From Cydia pomonella (taxonomy: Eukaryota > Arthropoda > Insecta > Lepidoptera > Tortricidae): a DNA stretch of 64,000 nt. The notes below the pieces were generated by a model, which searched no databases, was not told the origin of the DNA, and was given only the letters and a program-made list of their open reading frames with translations. Positions 54,301 to 64,000 of this stretch are shown piece by piece (the first letter of the stretch is position 1; each line of letters begins with the position of its first letter). The position numbers and the translations under genes were made by a program. The DNA lies in contig NC_084705.1 of NCBI RefSeq assembly GCF_033807575.1, positions 12,270,019-12,334,018 on the forward strand, in the 5' to 3' direction.

Positions 54301-54830
54301 TTGTTGATGTTGCACCTTTACCGGCTCGGGAGCAAAAACTGGCGAGTCGGCTTGAATTGCCGATTATCGGATAGTTGAGATTGCATGACGCGCTAGTCGA
54401 TGCGGGGCAAAGCTTAACGAGGACTGATAAGAACCGAGTCGGTCTATCTCTGTTTCCTCTTAGGCAGTATATTTTCGCCTATGTAATTTCATAACTACTA
54501 TACCTAGCTAGGTCTACCACTAATCTCAGGATGTTGGTAAAGAAGTAGCGCGGTGATTTTTCAGTACAGATTTGATGAGTTATGGGACAAAAATAGTGGA
54601 AGACCCCTTAATAAGTTAGACTTTCACTGATCTGCCTACTATCGGAATGAAACTTGCATTTTATGAAATAACATACGTTCCTGAACATATGCCTTACAAA
54701 ATAAATTGGTTGCCTAAAAATATAGTCTAGGCTAATTTCTAAAAAAAAATTGTTTTTAATTTCACTGACTTGCCAACCGATTGAAATTGAACTTAGTTCC
54801 ATTGGAAAATATACAACATCCACAATATGA
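51340..54830. other. Intergenic DNA, no gene recognised
   Basis: AT-rich sequence between the divergent channel gene and how. Short frames near 53108-53350 and 51990-52178 have no recognisable motifs. I see no paired transposon ends. Regulatory DNA for how or for the channel gene could lie here but cannot be identified by reading. Confidence 0.4.
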
Positions 54831-54844
54831 ATCAGTTAGGTTGC

Positions 54845-55005
54845 CTAATATGGCTGGACGACCTGTCTGGCCTAGTGGGGTAGTCAACCTGCCTATGAAG
54901 CCGATGGTCCTGGGTCCAAATCCTGGTAAGTCCGATGAACACGGATATTTGTTCCTGAGTCATAGGTGTTTTTTATGTATTTATTTTTTATACCTATCGT
55001 TGAAT
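54845..55005 (+). mobile_element. tRNA-headed SINE (Metulj-like)
   Basis: An A-box-like CTGGCCTAGTGGGGTAG and a B-box-like GGTCCAAATCC are spaced as in a pol III promoter, followed by CGATGAACACGGATATTTGT and GAGTCATAGGTGTTTTTTAT and an AT-rich end. This tail is common in butterfly and moth SINEs. Family naming is from memory and tentative. Confidence 0.65.
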
Positions 55006-55039
55006 CCCATCACGCCTTTATAAGAGGTTCAAGTATCTT

Positions 55040-55645
55040 CGCTGCGTGACTATGCATACTATGCGTATATACCAACATTACTAACCAGAGAGAGGGCGAG
55101 ATACTAGTCCGGATCCAGAACGCTCTACGCTGTGCGGCTGCCCTGCACAAAGTGTTAGTGTCCAAGTTAGTGACCAGGAACACCAAGCTCCGAATATACA
55201 AAACGGTGATAAGGCCAATCCTTATGTAGGTACATACGCGAAGCTTAGACACTAATAAAAAAGGAAGAGCGCGCGCTACTGGTAGCCCAGAGGAAAATCT
55301 ACCGAAAAATCCTAGGAACCACACGTGGAGAGGATGGAACCTGGAGACTCCGCAGGAACCAGGAGATCGAAGATCTGTTGTCCGAGCCGAACATATCATT
55401 GGAGAAACGACAGCCGCCAGACTTCGATGGCTCGGGCACGTAGTCCGGATGGGTGAGGATAGTGCAATCTGGAGGGCGTACTCTGAAGTTCCAAGTAGCC
55501 GAAGAGCCAAAGTGCAAAAAGACCTTAGCGAACTCGGCGCCGTCGACTGGACAGAAACGGTTTCGGACAGAGAAGCATGGCGGTCGTTGGTGTCGGAGGC
55601 CAAGATACACTTTAGGTCGCTGCGCCACAGCAGTAAGTAAGTATA
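55040..55645 (+). pseudogene. RTE-type LINE C-terminal fragment
   Basis: Plus-strand pieces read ARIQNALRCAAALHK near 55105, then after shifts RLRWLGHVVRMGEDSAIW (near 55420) to LVSEAKIHFRSLRHSSK with a stop at about 55640. This is the typical end of RTE-like polyproteins after the RT domain. An AAGTA-rich tail follows. Stops and frame changes near 55230 and 55330 show it is dead. The long open frame on the opposite strand (55603-55010) is a shadow. Confidence 0.8.
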
Positions 55646-55649
55646 CTTA

Positions 55650-56590
55650 ACTTATCCTTGTCTACCCACAACGCAAGCCTTATTGAGCTTACTGTGGGAC
55701 TTAGTAAATTTTTGTTATAATGTCCAATAATATTTATTTTATTTAATATCTTTTTTCTGGTCCCTAAGTATTATCTGGTTGCCATGTACAAACAGGTAAA
55801 ATGATAGCGAAAATTGCACTTATCTGCCTACCCTGCCACATGAAAAGTATATCAAAATGATGGCAATTTTATTGCGAATACAGTAATATACCTACGCTTG
55901 CTGCATGGGAAAGATCTTTTTAATTTTTTAAATCGCTATGCAAAGTTGTATTTTATCCACATGTAAGCAAACCAATTTATTGCAAATTTTTAGTTTCTGG
56001 TAAAATTGACTTTTGAGCGATGATTTAATTAAGATTAGAATAGTAATGTTTCAGAGGTACCTAGTATTTTCATGGCGGTGGTGAGGTGAACAATTTTGTG
56101 ATACACTTGACAGCAAAGTTTGTTTACGTCTCTTGCTTCGGAAGCCTCGCCATGCTCGAGGTTCAATCTTGAAGTCTTATTTGCTCGGATTTAAATACTA
56201 GAGTTTTGAGGCTTGGCACTGACTTCAGAAATATAGGTTGCTAATTAACGCATAAGTATAAAAGGGATAACATTTATTTACCAATTTTTAAGTCGGTTTT
56301 TCTTTTTTTTTGTCTTAGTAATTCGGTATTAAAATTGTATTTATCCAGGTCCAACCTTTCTCATTCGCAACTAATCTGGTTGTTTTGTGGTGACAAGAGA
56401 TTCTACTAATAATAAAAAATGGCTAGGTAAGTTTAAACCAATCATTTCTGTATCAACCCAATGTCTTGTCTATTCACTATCTTAACCTAATTGCTTAATC
56501 GTAAACCTCAAAGAAACTTATGTATCTTTAATTTCTTATGAATTGAATTATAAATGTGTAGTTAAAAGTAGGTTGACTAGATGGCGACTC
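55650..56590. other. Upstream intergenic DNA of how
   Basis: No frame, RNA gene or paired repeat ends recognised. AT-rich; a poly-T stretch lies near 56300. Confidence 0.4.
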
Positions 56591-56943
56591 TTGATCGGTC
56601 TCCAGCGCTAAAGTAGAACAGTCTATAGGCATAAAATGCGAGAACGAGCGAGACCACTATATATCATTGCTACACCTACACTGTGAACGGCGCCGCACGC
56701 GCATAAAAAAATCGTTCGACAAGAGCGCATGCGCGGCACTATACTCGCCCACAACTTCACTTCGGTCAACTCCGTCATTTAGTGGTGTTCGAAACGTCGA
56801 TGTGTGTGGAAGTGAAGTTTAACTTTTCTAACATACTTATCTCAATAAAATAACAATAACCTAGTAACAAAAGTACAATCTCTTATTTCAACGTGCTTGA
56901 ATAAACATTTTACGTGACATTAGTTGTTCAAACAGTATCAAAG
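56590..56943 (+). promoter_or_regulatory. how: how promoter and 5' untranslated region
   Basis: A less AT-rich stretch holds a perfect NRF1-type palindrome GCGCATGCGC at 56725-56734 and an initiator-like GGTCAACTCCGTCATTTAG near 56766, followed by about 170 nt of AT-rich leader up to the how start codon. The transcription start is inferred, not shown. Confidence 0.45.
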
Positions 56944-57070
56944 ATGTGTGATAATAACAATCCATCGACGCAAAGTATAGCGGACTACTTAGCTCAGTTG
57001 CTCAAAGACAGGAAGCAACTGGCCGCGTTCCCGAATGTTTTCATGCACATGGAACGACTTCTGGATGAAG
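56944..57070 (+). CDS. how: how (held out wings / quaking homolog), first coding exon
   Basis: The 127-nt exon starts at ATG 56944 (MCDNNNPSTQSIADYLAQ) and ends GATGAAG before GTAGGT, leaving phase 1. TQSIADYLAQLLKDRKQLAA and FPNVFMHMERLLDE match the very conserved N-terminal part of the STAR/QUA1 region of HOW and Quaking. These are KH-domain RNA-binding proteins that dimerise through QUA1 and control splicing and mRNA stability in muscle, tendon and glia; that is family knowledge. The QUA1, KH and QUA2 exons that follow are not in the window, so a first intron of at least 6.9 kb runs to the end. The minus-strand frame over this exon is a shadow. Confidence 0.93.
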
Positions 57071-57539
57071 GTAGGTGGAGATGATAATCTACTGTCTAAA
57101 AGAGGTGATCTAGCGAAAGTGCCGACATTATTGTCGAATTTTGTCACCGAGGTCAACATAAATTGGATGCGTCGACAACTAGCCGACAAATGTAACATAC
57201 AACGCACACGATATTAAGTTTATTTTTGTCTTCGCCCGCCGAGTTATGGTCCAGTGGTGTTTGTAATGCGATCCTTTAATACGAAAAGCGATATAAATCT
57301 GTGCATTTTATCCGTCGCGTCGGCGATTTGCGGTCAGTTAGATTCTCGCAGAGAAGAGACAGATGAATTGAATGTATCCAGGTAGTAAACGGGTTTAGCG
57401 AAACATTCTTCATTTGACAGGACAGCTGTTGTAAATAAATATCTGTTAATTATCGCAGTGCATACACCGATGTGGGAGATTACATGTTATATAATACTTA
57501 TTGGGGGCAAGCAGAGCGAAGGATATTGGTCGCCCTGTA
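57071..57539. other. Start of how intron 1
   Basis: The frame stays open past the donor to 57217, but the added residues do not continue the HOW sequence, so GTAGGT at 57071 is taken as the donor. Nothing else recognised. Confidence 0.5.
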
Positions 57540-57740
57540 ACCTGTTGTAGGGCCGCGCATTCCGCGGGACTGGCGGAATGTCGCCGCGCGTAGGTACCGT
57601 ACGGTCGGTCGGTCGCCACGAGATGTGTACGGCCGGTCGCGGCGCCGGCGCACGCTGTAGCCTTGTTTTATTGCAACCAGCCCGCGGTAGTAGCCCTTAT
57701 CTCGGCTACTTACGCGGCCTTACAGGCGTGTCACTGTTTA
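57540..57740. promoter_or_regulatory. CpG-rich patch in how intron 1
   Basis: GC-rich, CpG-dense sequence (GCCGCGCATTCCGCGGGACT; GTACGGTCGGTCGGTCGCC; CGGTCGCGGCGCCGGCGCAC) stands out from the AT-rich surroundings. It includes the inverted pair ATTCCGCGGGACTGGCGGAAT. It could be an alternative promoter or enhancer of how, or a GC-rich repeat. The small frame over it shows no motif. Confidence 0.4.
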
Positions 57741-57779
57741 GATTTCAATTAAACGAGTTGTCATTTGTGTACCTAGATG

Positions 57780-57890
57780 TAAATTCCTTCTTCTTCTTCT
57801 TCTTCGTCGTTCCCTCATGCCTGAGGATCGTGACCAACAACTATGTCCCTCCATTAATTCGATGGTGATGGCCATTCGATTTAATGTAAA
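57780..57890 (-). mobile_element. LINE 3' end fragment
   Basis: On the minus strand it reads GGTCACGATCCTCAGGCATG, AGGGAACGACGAAGAAGAAG, a 3' end with a GAA-type microsatellite. Only about 100 bp remain. Confidence 0.5.
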
Positions 57891-59221
57891 TTCCTTAGGT
57901 TATTGTTTTGATTAATATTGGAGTGATTATTAATTTGTAATTTAAGAACAATTTGTAACTTATTTACTTACAGCCTGCTTTTTATGAGCATTTTTATTCA
58001 CAAAGGGGACAGGTAAACATCCTATCTCTACTGTGCCGGTCCTATCCTCCTCGTCCTATATCCTATCTGTACAGCCATTGGAAACTGCTGGTCTTCAAGT
58101 AATTACTTCTATCTCAACAATTACAATATTTTCCTGCCTTCCATCCTATCGCACACCCAGTTTTCGGTAAAAGTGTACCAAACACCTAAAAAAAATTTCT
58201 GCTCTTTGTTTTGTTTTACCCAAGAATATATGACGGGATTTCGTATTTCCTACCTATACTCTGTATCTCTAGGTATTTAAGTAAAAGTAAACAAAATCTA
58301 CCCTTAAATGGCTCCTTAAGCCAGTTGAGGGTAGATGAAAACATTACGTAATCAAATAATGTAGGTTAGAGTCAGGTCGTTCACTCAAAGATCCAGGCGG
58401 TTTTTGGTATTTGGTTGGTTAACCAATGGATGTTATAACTAACCGAAAATTTACAAATTGTTAGTTTACTTTTATTGAAATGCGTGTGACATTTAGAAAA
58501 AAATGGCTATATGTACAAGGCTTTATTAAACTTGGTTATTTTGTTTGTGGAAGTGGTAGCAGATATCTTCATACAATATGAAATTGATGCTAGCATAGGT
58601 AAAAATGAGCGTGTTCATATAACAGGTTATAGACTAAGAGTTAGCCCCGAAAAATGCTTAACGATTTCAAAATTAAACCGTCTAGTCTACTGTCTCTTTA
58701 GTATCCTTATTCTTAGATCCGGCCGCCTGGCAACTGTCCTTCGGTGGAGTGGTGAACTTACAGTTGGACAATGCATTGGCAAAGTACAAAAAAGTGCCGA
58801 AATTGTCTTGGCTTGTAAATAAAAAATAATTTCAATTTATACGTATGTAAGTTAGTACTTACATAGTAGGTATGTAGTCATACCTACTACATATTAGGCC
58901 CGCCGATTTATTTCTTATCTTATCTTATGTTTTTTTCAATAAAAAATGTATATCAAGATAGAGGTGATTATCTGATTATATTTAGTTTTTTTTGTTAATG
59001 TAAAAAAAGTAGAAAAAAAAATGTTTTGGAATGTTACAACTCAAGCTCTCTTAAATAATACTCTACTTGAAGAAATAAGTAGACTGAAATGTTGCCCTCC
59101 TCCCTCAGTCAATAAAAAAACGGACAAGTGCATGCCGGGCCATGCTTAGTGTAGGGTTCCGTAGTTATCATTGTTAGAATAGGCTAAACGGGGGATATTA
59201 GTGTACTTTACAAGCATAACT
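57891..59221. other. how intron 1, no gene seen
   Basis: A plus-strand frame at 58511-58822 (103 codons) has a hydrophobic start but no motif I know and no splice context. I do not call it a gene. A palindromic TACTTACATAGTAGGTATGTAG-like stretch lies near 58855-58895. Confidence 0.4.
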
Positions 59222-59905
59222 TTTTTTTAATACCACGTCGGTGGCAAACAAGCATACGGCCAGCCTGATGGTAAGCAGTCACCGTAGCCTATGGACGCCT
59301 GCAACTCCAGAGGTGTTACATGCGTGTTGCCGACCCTTTAAAAACCTGTACACTCCTCTTTTGAAATTCCTCTTAAACCGCACAGTGCGCAACCATTTAG
59401 GCTCTAGGGTATAAGGATGAACACCCTGCCGACGGCGAGCGGGGCGGTGATAGAAAGTGGCCGTTGGCATCATGTCAAACAAATCTTCAGAGCACAGCCC
59501 ATTGTACAAGCGGTAGAACACACACAAGTAGGCAAAGTCTCTCCTTAAACTTAAAAGGTTGAATGCCGCTTGTGAGTTTGAGATCGTCGATGATTCGTAT
59601 AGCGTGACTGAGTCGAAGGGTCCAAGCTGGCATCCAGGTGCTCCTGCCCAAAGGTGACAGCAGTACTCTACGTGGGGTCTGACTTGCGATTTATATAGTA
59701 GGAGTCTTTGCCCCGGGGTAAAGTATCGCCTCGCTTTATTGAGCACACCGAGTTTTTTGGATGCAAGCTTAGCCTTCCCTTCCAGGTGGCTACGAAATTC
59801 GACGTCACTGGAAATGTCGACACCAAGGATCCCATACTCCCTGACATGGTAAGAGCCTTAGAACTGTGGGATTTGCTCGTTTATTTGAAGATTTTTTTAA
59901 ATTAT
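59222..59905 (-). pseudogene. LINE reverse-transcriptase C-terminal fragment with 3' tail
   Basis: The minus-strand frame 59746-59279 reads LNKARRYFTPGQRLLLYKSQ, RPHVEYCCHLWAG and FKRGVYRFLKGRQHA, typical of the region after the RT domain in CR1/Jockey-like LINEs. Upstream codons continue to about 59905. The 3' end (CATCAGGCTGGCCGTATGCT and GCCACCGACGTGGTATT in minus/plus form near 59232-59275) is the parent of the tails at 4404, 7030 and 30395. No RT catalytic block is left. Confidence 0.82.
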
Positions 59906-60568
59906 GTATTTACCTAGTTTTAGGCGTTTTAGAGGGCGGGCAAAGATCTGGAGTTCGCCAACATTGCCCATATATTATGATGATTTGGGCAATACTACCA
60001 TTCCCTGTTAATAGGTAAATAACTTAGCGATAAGAGTATAGACTTTTGAATAAATTGGGTGGGCAATGTCACACAACTCGCCGAAGCATTTTACAAATGC
60101 TAGGGTTGCCACGGCTTAGAAAATCTGTTACAATTGTTTAATAGCCGACAATAAGTTTTTTGCTGTATTTTTGATACGTCAAAAGGAGAAAAAATCTAAA
60201 CAAAGGATAACGAGAGAAATTAAATAGCGTGTACATTTAAAAACTTACCCCGGAAGCAAAGTTGGCTAGTTTAACGGTGCCTGTTAATTTGCTCGTTGCA
60301 AATTTAAAAGAGAAAAAACTATAAAATAACTACCTATACGATCTACCAACGGCTTAAAAATCATTATAATCCAAGTCACGTCCAGTGGCAAAGCAAGGTC
60401 TATTGGGGCGACATTGCCGACTATCATATTTGTCGTCACTATAATGATTTACTGTTACTGTACTAAATTACAAAGATTACTAATATGCGAGTATGGTTGG
60501 TTCTTGCCATAAGCCCGAGTTTTACACAAATACGGAGTGTTTAAAAATAAGTAAATACCTATGTAACA
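59906..60568. other. how intron 1, nothing recognised
   Basis: AT-rich, no coding frame and no paired repeat ends seen. Confidence 0.4.
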
Positions 60569-60576
60569 CTTGGCAC

Positions 60577-60751
60577 CAGGGCCGGATTTAGGGGAGGGCA
60601 ACCGGGGCTACTGCCCCGGGCCTTCACAAAAGAGGGCCCCCCCACAATAGAGAATTCGGTAAATTTACCATTTTATTTGGAAAAAATTTGGGGCCAGGGG
60701 GCCTCCACTCCTTTATTGCCCGAGGCCTCCAGACCTCTAAATCCGGCATTG
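60577..60751. mobile_element. 175-bp hAT MITE with perfect 8-bp target duplication
   Basis: CAGGGCCGGATTTAG and CTAAATCCGGCATTG are imperfect inverted ends. CTTGGCAC flanks on both sides (60569-60576 and 60752-60759). An 8-bp duplication and CAGGG ends are typical of hAT elements. The core contains GGGGCTACTGCCCCGGGCC and GGGGCCTCC-like words. Confidence 0.9.
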
Positions 60752-60759
60752 CTTGGCAC

Positions 60760-61160
60760 CAGCTGATTAGCATGTTGAAAATATCTTGTTAATAATTGTA
60801 TCTGCAAAATAAGTAAGTAGGTACTTCATGAATGCCTGAAAACGTAGTACTCGTAAACTTTATAAATGGGTCTTTAAAATAACTATGAAAAACAGGGTAT
60901 ATACCATGTAAAGCTTAACCAGAAATATATGATTACAGAATATCATTATTGCGCCATATTGCGGAATTTCATTGGAACTAAATTTTTCATACTAAACTGA
61001 ACTGTCACCCTATGAGAATCTCACATGAGAATAACAGCGCCCTCTTGACAATGATCATATTTTGAAAATTCTCTGTATTCCGGCACAGTTGCATAACAAG
61101 TAAGCAATTTTCTCGTAGTCGCGGGGGTTTTTCATAAGTATAAGTAGTGTACCTATGTTA
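60760..61160. other. how intron 1, nothing recognised
   Basis: No coding frame or repeat structure seen between the two hAT-type insertions. Confidence 0.4.
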
Positions 61161-61168
61161 CAACCGAC

Positions 61169-62311
61169 GGTTATTCCCACTAGTTACCACCAAGTTGTTA
61201 CCAGTGGTAACAACTGGGAAAATAAATCCCACTAATTACCACCAACTCGGTTTGGTGGTGATAAAAAGGTGGGATTTTTTTTCCAAATAGTTACCACCAC
61301 AATTTTGTTAGAGTTCAATACTAATAGTAAAGTATAAATAATGAGTGCTTTAATAAATAGTTATATGTCGATTAGTGTTTCGGTTAACTGCTATAAAAGT
61401 GATCAAAACTGTAAAACTGGTGCAATTGCATAAAATTAAGAGATAAAGAGAAATTAACGCTTGGTTGAAATTTATCTTGTTAATTGTAAATTTAATTAAT
61501 TGTGACGTTATCTATGAAATCTGAATCTTTTGTCGAGGGCGCTTACGCCGCACTGCCTAGCGCAGCGTTGTATTTATATATTGGTTTGAACGAGATCTAG
61601 TAATAAGTTTTTTTTTAATACGTCATAAAATTAAAAAAAAAATTTTCATCAAACCCATACGTGTGGGGTGTCTATGGATAGGTCTTCAAAAATGATATTT
61701 AGTTTTCTAATATCATTTTTTTCTAAACTGAATAGTTTGCGCGAGAGACACTTCCAAAGTTGTAAAATGTGTCCCCCCCCCCCTGTAACTTCTAAAATAA
61801 GAGAATGATAAACCTAAAAAAAAATATGATGTACATTACCATGCAAACTTCCACCGAAAATTGGTTTGAACGAGATCTAGTAATAAGTTTTTTTTTAATA
61901 CGTCATAAAATTAAAAAAAAATTTTTTTCATCAAACCCATACGTGTGGGGTGTCTATGGATAGGTCTTCAAAAATGATATTTAGGTTTCTAATAACATTT
62001 TTTTCTAAACTATTTAGTTTGGAAAAAGTTTGCGCGAGAGACACTTCCAAAGTGGAAAAATGTGTGTGTCCCCCCCCCCCCCCCGTAACTTCTAAAATAA
62101 CAGAATGAAAAATCTAAAAAAAATATATGATATACATTACCATGCAAACTTCCACCGAAAATGGGTTTGAACGAGATCTAGTAAGTAGTTTTTTTTGATA
62201 CGTCATAAATGGTACGGAACCCTTCATGGGCGAGTCCGACTCGCACTTGCCGCTTTTTTTCCCAGTAGTTACCACTGGTAACAACTTGGTGGTAACTAGT
62301 GGGAATAACCC
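61169..62311. mobile_element. 1.14-kb fold-back element with 8-bp target duplication and inner tandem repeats
   Basis: GGTTATTCCCACTAGTTACC at 61169 and the reverse complement ending GGTAACTAGTGGGAATAACC near 62310 form long inverted ends; CAACCGAC flanks at 61161-61168 and 62312-62319. Inside, a unit of about 280-300 bp starting ATTGGTTTGAACGAGATCTA occurs at about 61580 and 61859, with a third partial copy at about 62160, and poly-C runs near 61772 and 62070. A GGTACGGAACCC...GAGTCCGACTCGCACTTG piece near 62211-62250 ties it to the AGGGTTCC family. No transposase. Confidence 0.8.
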
Positions 62312-62319
62312 CAACCGAC

Positions 62320-63845
62320 CTATCTAGAGTAAATGGTAGGTAAAGCAGGTGTTCTGACTCTCGAAAAAGATCGGTGAAAATATGTTGCTATATTGTTTAT
62401 ACTTAATAATAACATCACAGTGACCTAAATATGACGGTACCGAGGTACCGACCTACAAGATACAACAGAGGATATAGTTATCTAAGTACAAAATAGGTAC
62501 GACAATGATATAGAAGGTGAAGCATTTGGCCGCATATTTAAATGGACTAGCCCAACTAATGTTTACACAAATTTAAATGAGCTGTGTACGGAATGTGCCA
62601 AATTGATTGGTCTCGCTCAGAGGTCTAGCGGCAGTGGAAATTTCAATAGGGACAAACAAGTACAACACCATATTTTCTTGAATTAGGTACTTATACTCGT
62701 AGAAGACAAGAGTATTGTTTGAAGATTAGCACATAAGCGAATATTTAAAGGAATACGGATTAAATTACGAGTAACTTTCTGATTATATTGCTACATAAAG
62801 TTTGGCATGCCAGGGGGCAAATTAAAAAATGTATTTACAAAAGGTTGTCTGTCCACAGAAAACTTGAATTTCGCGCCTTTTATACTGACAATGTGAGTTT
62901 GCCAGAATATATGGTCAATGGTCATACTCACTAGAAGAAACCTGGAAAACTGAACTGATGCGTATAAGATTAATTTACTTACGAGAAATAAGCAGATGGA
63001 AAAATACCACTATGGGCCATATTCTGATTACCCAACTCTGAAAAAACTTGTTGATTTAACATTTACCATAAATATCAAAGTGTTTCGAAAAGGCTAGCAA
63101 TACTTTTTTTTATTAAATTCAGCTTTGATAGCTTTGCAGTAGGGAATTAGATTGAGAAATAACAAGCGGTTTAAAATTGGTTTAAATTATTTGCTGTTGT
63201 CCAAATATAAATACGAGCGCAGATCGTTTTATGGTTTGTTTGACGCGTCGCCGGTCCAGTCGCAAAGAGTTGACGAAAATATCGACGGCAAGCTGACAGG
63301 CAACAGGCGTGGGCATCGTGTTACGCCAAATTGAGGAACTACCTATTCTGGAAAAGAAAACAACATTATTATAATGACTGACGTCATGTCAAAGACTGGA
63401 AACCAAGCAGAGAACTTAAGTTAGGGAACAGCGGGGCATATTTGAGTTCAACGCGTTGTAATGCCGAAACAGTTGGTCTTAGAAAAATCGAATCTACTCA
63501 AGTCAGAAGAACATTTATTTGAGACAAAACATCATCAGACAGAAATTCATGTTAATAAGCGATAATTTACTAAGTAGGTAGTAGGTACTAATTCTTACCT
63601 GATGCCTGAAACATGCGTTCTTACAATTTTAGAAAACCAATACTACAGTTAACTTTTGGGTCCCAAAAAAAAATTAAGCATGTTATAAACTCCTGCGCTG
63701 CGTGGCAACTAGTATGGCGGATTGTGTTCCTCTCCCGTAGACCTCATTTTTCGCCATATTAGGTTCCCGCGTCGTAGGTATGTTTAGTTTTGTAAATATT
63801 TTTATTTTCCAACTTACACGCTTGCTCAACATGCCATGCCCCTTC
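62320..63845. other. how intron 1, no gene seen
   Basis: No frame with coding character. The 60-codon frame at 63152 has no motif. Possible regulatory DNA of how cannot be told from background by reading. Confidence 0.4.
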
Positions 63846-63849
63846 CCAC

Positions 63850-64000
63850 CCTACTTCTTCTTCTTCTTTGCCTAGCCTTTTCCCATGTCATTTGGGGTCG
63901 GCTCTCCTCGTCATTGTTCGCCAGGCGTATCTGTTCTGGGTCGTCGAGACATTTGTTTGAGCTTTCTTAAGGTCGTTGTTTATGACGGACATCCAGGTCG
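63850..64000 (-). mobile_element. LINE 3' end cut by the window edge
   Basis: In minus orientation it ends GGAGAGCCGACCCCAAATGA, CATGGGAAAAGGCTAGGCAA followed by a GAAGAAGAAG run, a 3' end common in lepidopteran LINEs. The rest lies outside the window. Confidence 0.55.

Noticed and set aside
55010..55628. 197- and 109-codon minus-strand frames
   Set aside because: They are shadows of the RTE C-terminal fragment read on the plus strand.
58511..58822. 103-codon hydrophobic protein in how intron 1
   Set aside because: No motif, no homology recalled, no splice or promoter signals.
1..64000. CRISPR arrays, riboswitches, operons or bacterial insertion sequences
   Set aside because: None seen; the introns, retrotransposons and pol III SINEs show a eukaryotic chromosome. 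The only regular short-period array is the 102-bp minisatellite, which has no spacer-repeat pattern.

Overview
The window looks like a moth or butterfly (Lepidoptera) chromosome. It is AT-rich, has short GT-AG introns, and carries a dense load of fold-back MITEs, tRNA-headed SINEs, RTE/Jockey-type LINE remnants, Tc1/mariner and hAT relics. The order is inferred from gene content and repeat style; no single base proves it.

Layout. 1-11.2 kb holds no host gene: a 160-bp duplication, a fold-back/tandem element split by an RTE LINE, several MITEs and a dead Tc3-like transposon. 11.57-21.07 kb (+) is the SMC5/6 subunit gene NSMCE1 (NSE1), five coding exons, 309 codons by my splicing. A full Copia retrotransposon with two 261-bp LTRs that look identical sits antisense in its third intron. 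21.40-49.45 kb (-) is one very large gene that I assemble as 32 coding exons, 2159 codons, with every junction in phase. It encodes four consecutive channel repeats, each with a six-helix pore domain plus C-linker and cyclic-nucleotide-binding-like domain. That architecture is the CNGK (tetra-KCNG) pseudotetrameric channel known from sea urchin and fish sperm. Its introns hold a Jockey-type LINE, an hAT relic, a DD37D mariner, SINEs and MITEs. 49.5-56.6 kb is intergenic, with a 102-bp minisatellite, a SINE and an RTE 3' fragment. 56.94-57.07 kb (+) is the first coding exon of the STAR-family RNA-binding gene how (held out wings/quaking); the rest of the window is its first intron, with a CpG-rich patch and more transposons.

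The main result is the CNGK-like gene. Its four selectivity filters differ (NSLGD, GYGD, GFGD, GTGD) and its four ligand-binding domains have lost most canonical phosphate-cassette residues, so one polypeptide may form an asymmetric pore with little or unusual nucleotide gating. NSMCE1 and this gene converge tail to tail with stop codons 332 bp apart. The channel gene and how are divergent. I see no operon-like or functional link between the three host genes.
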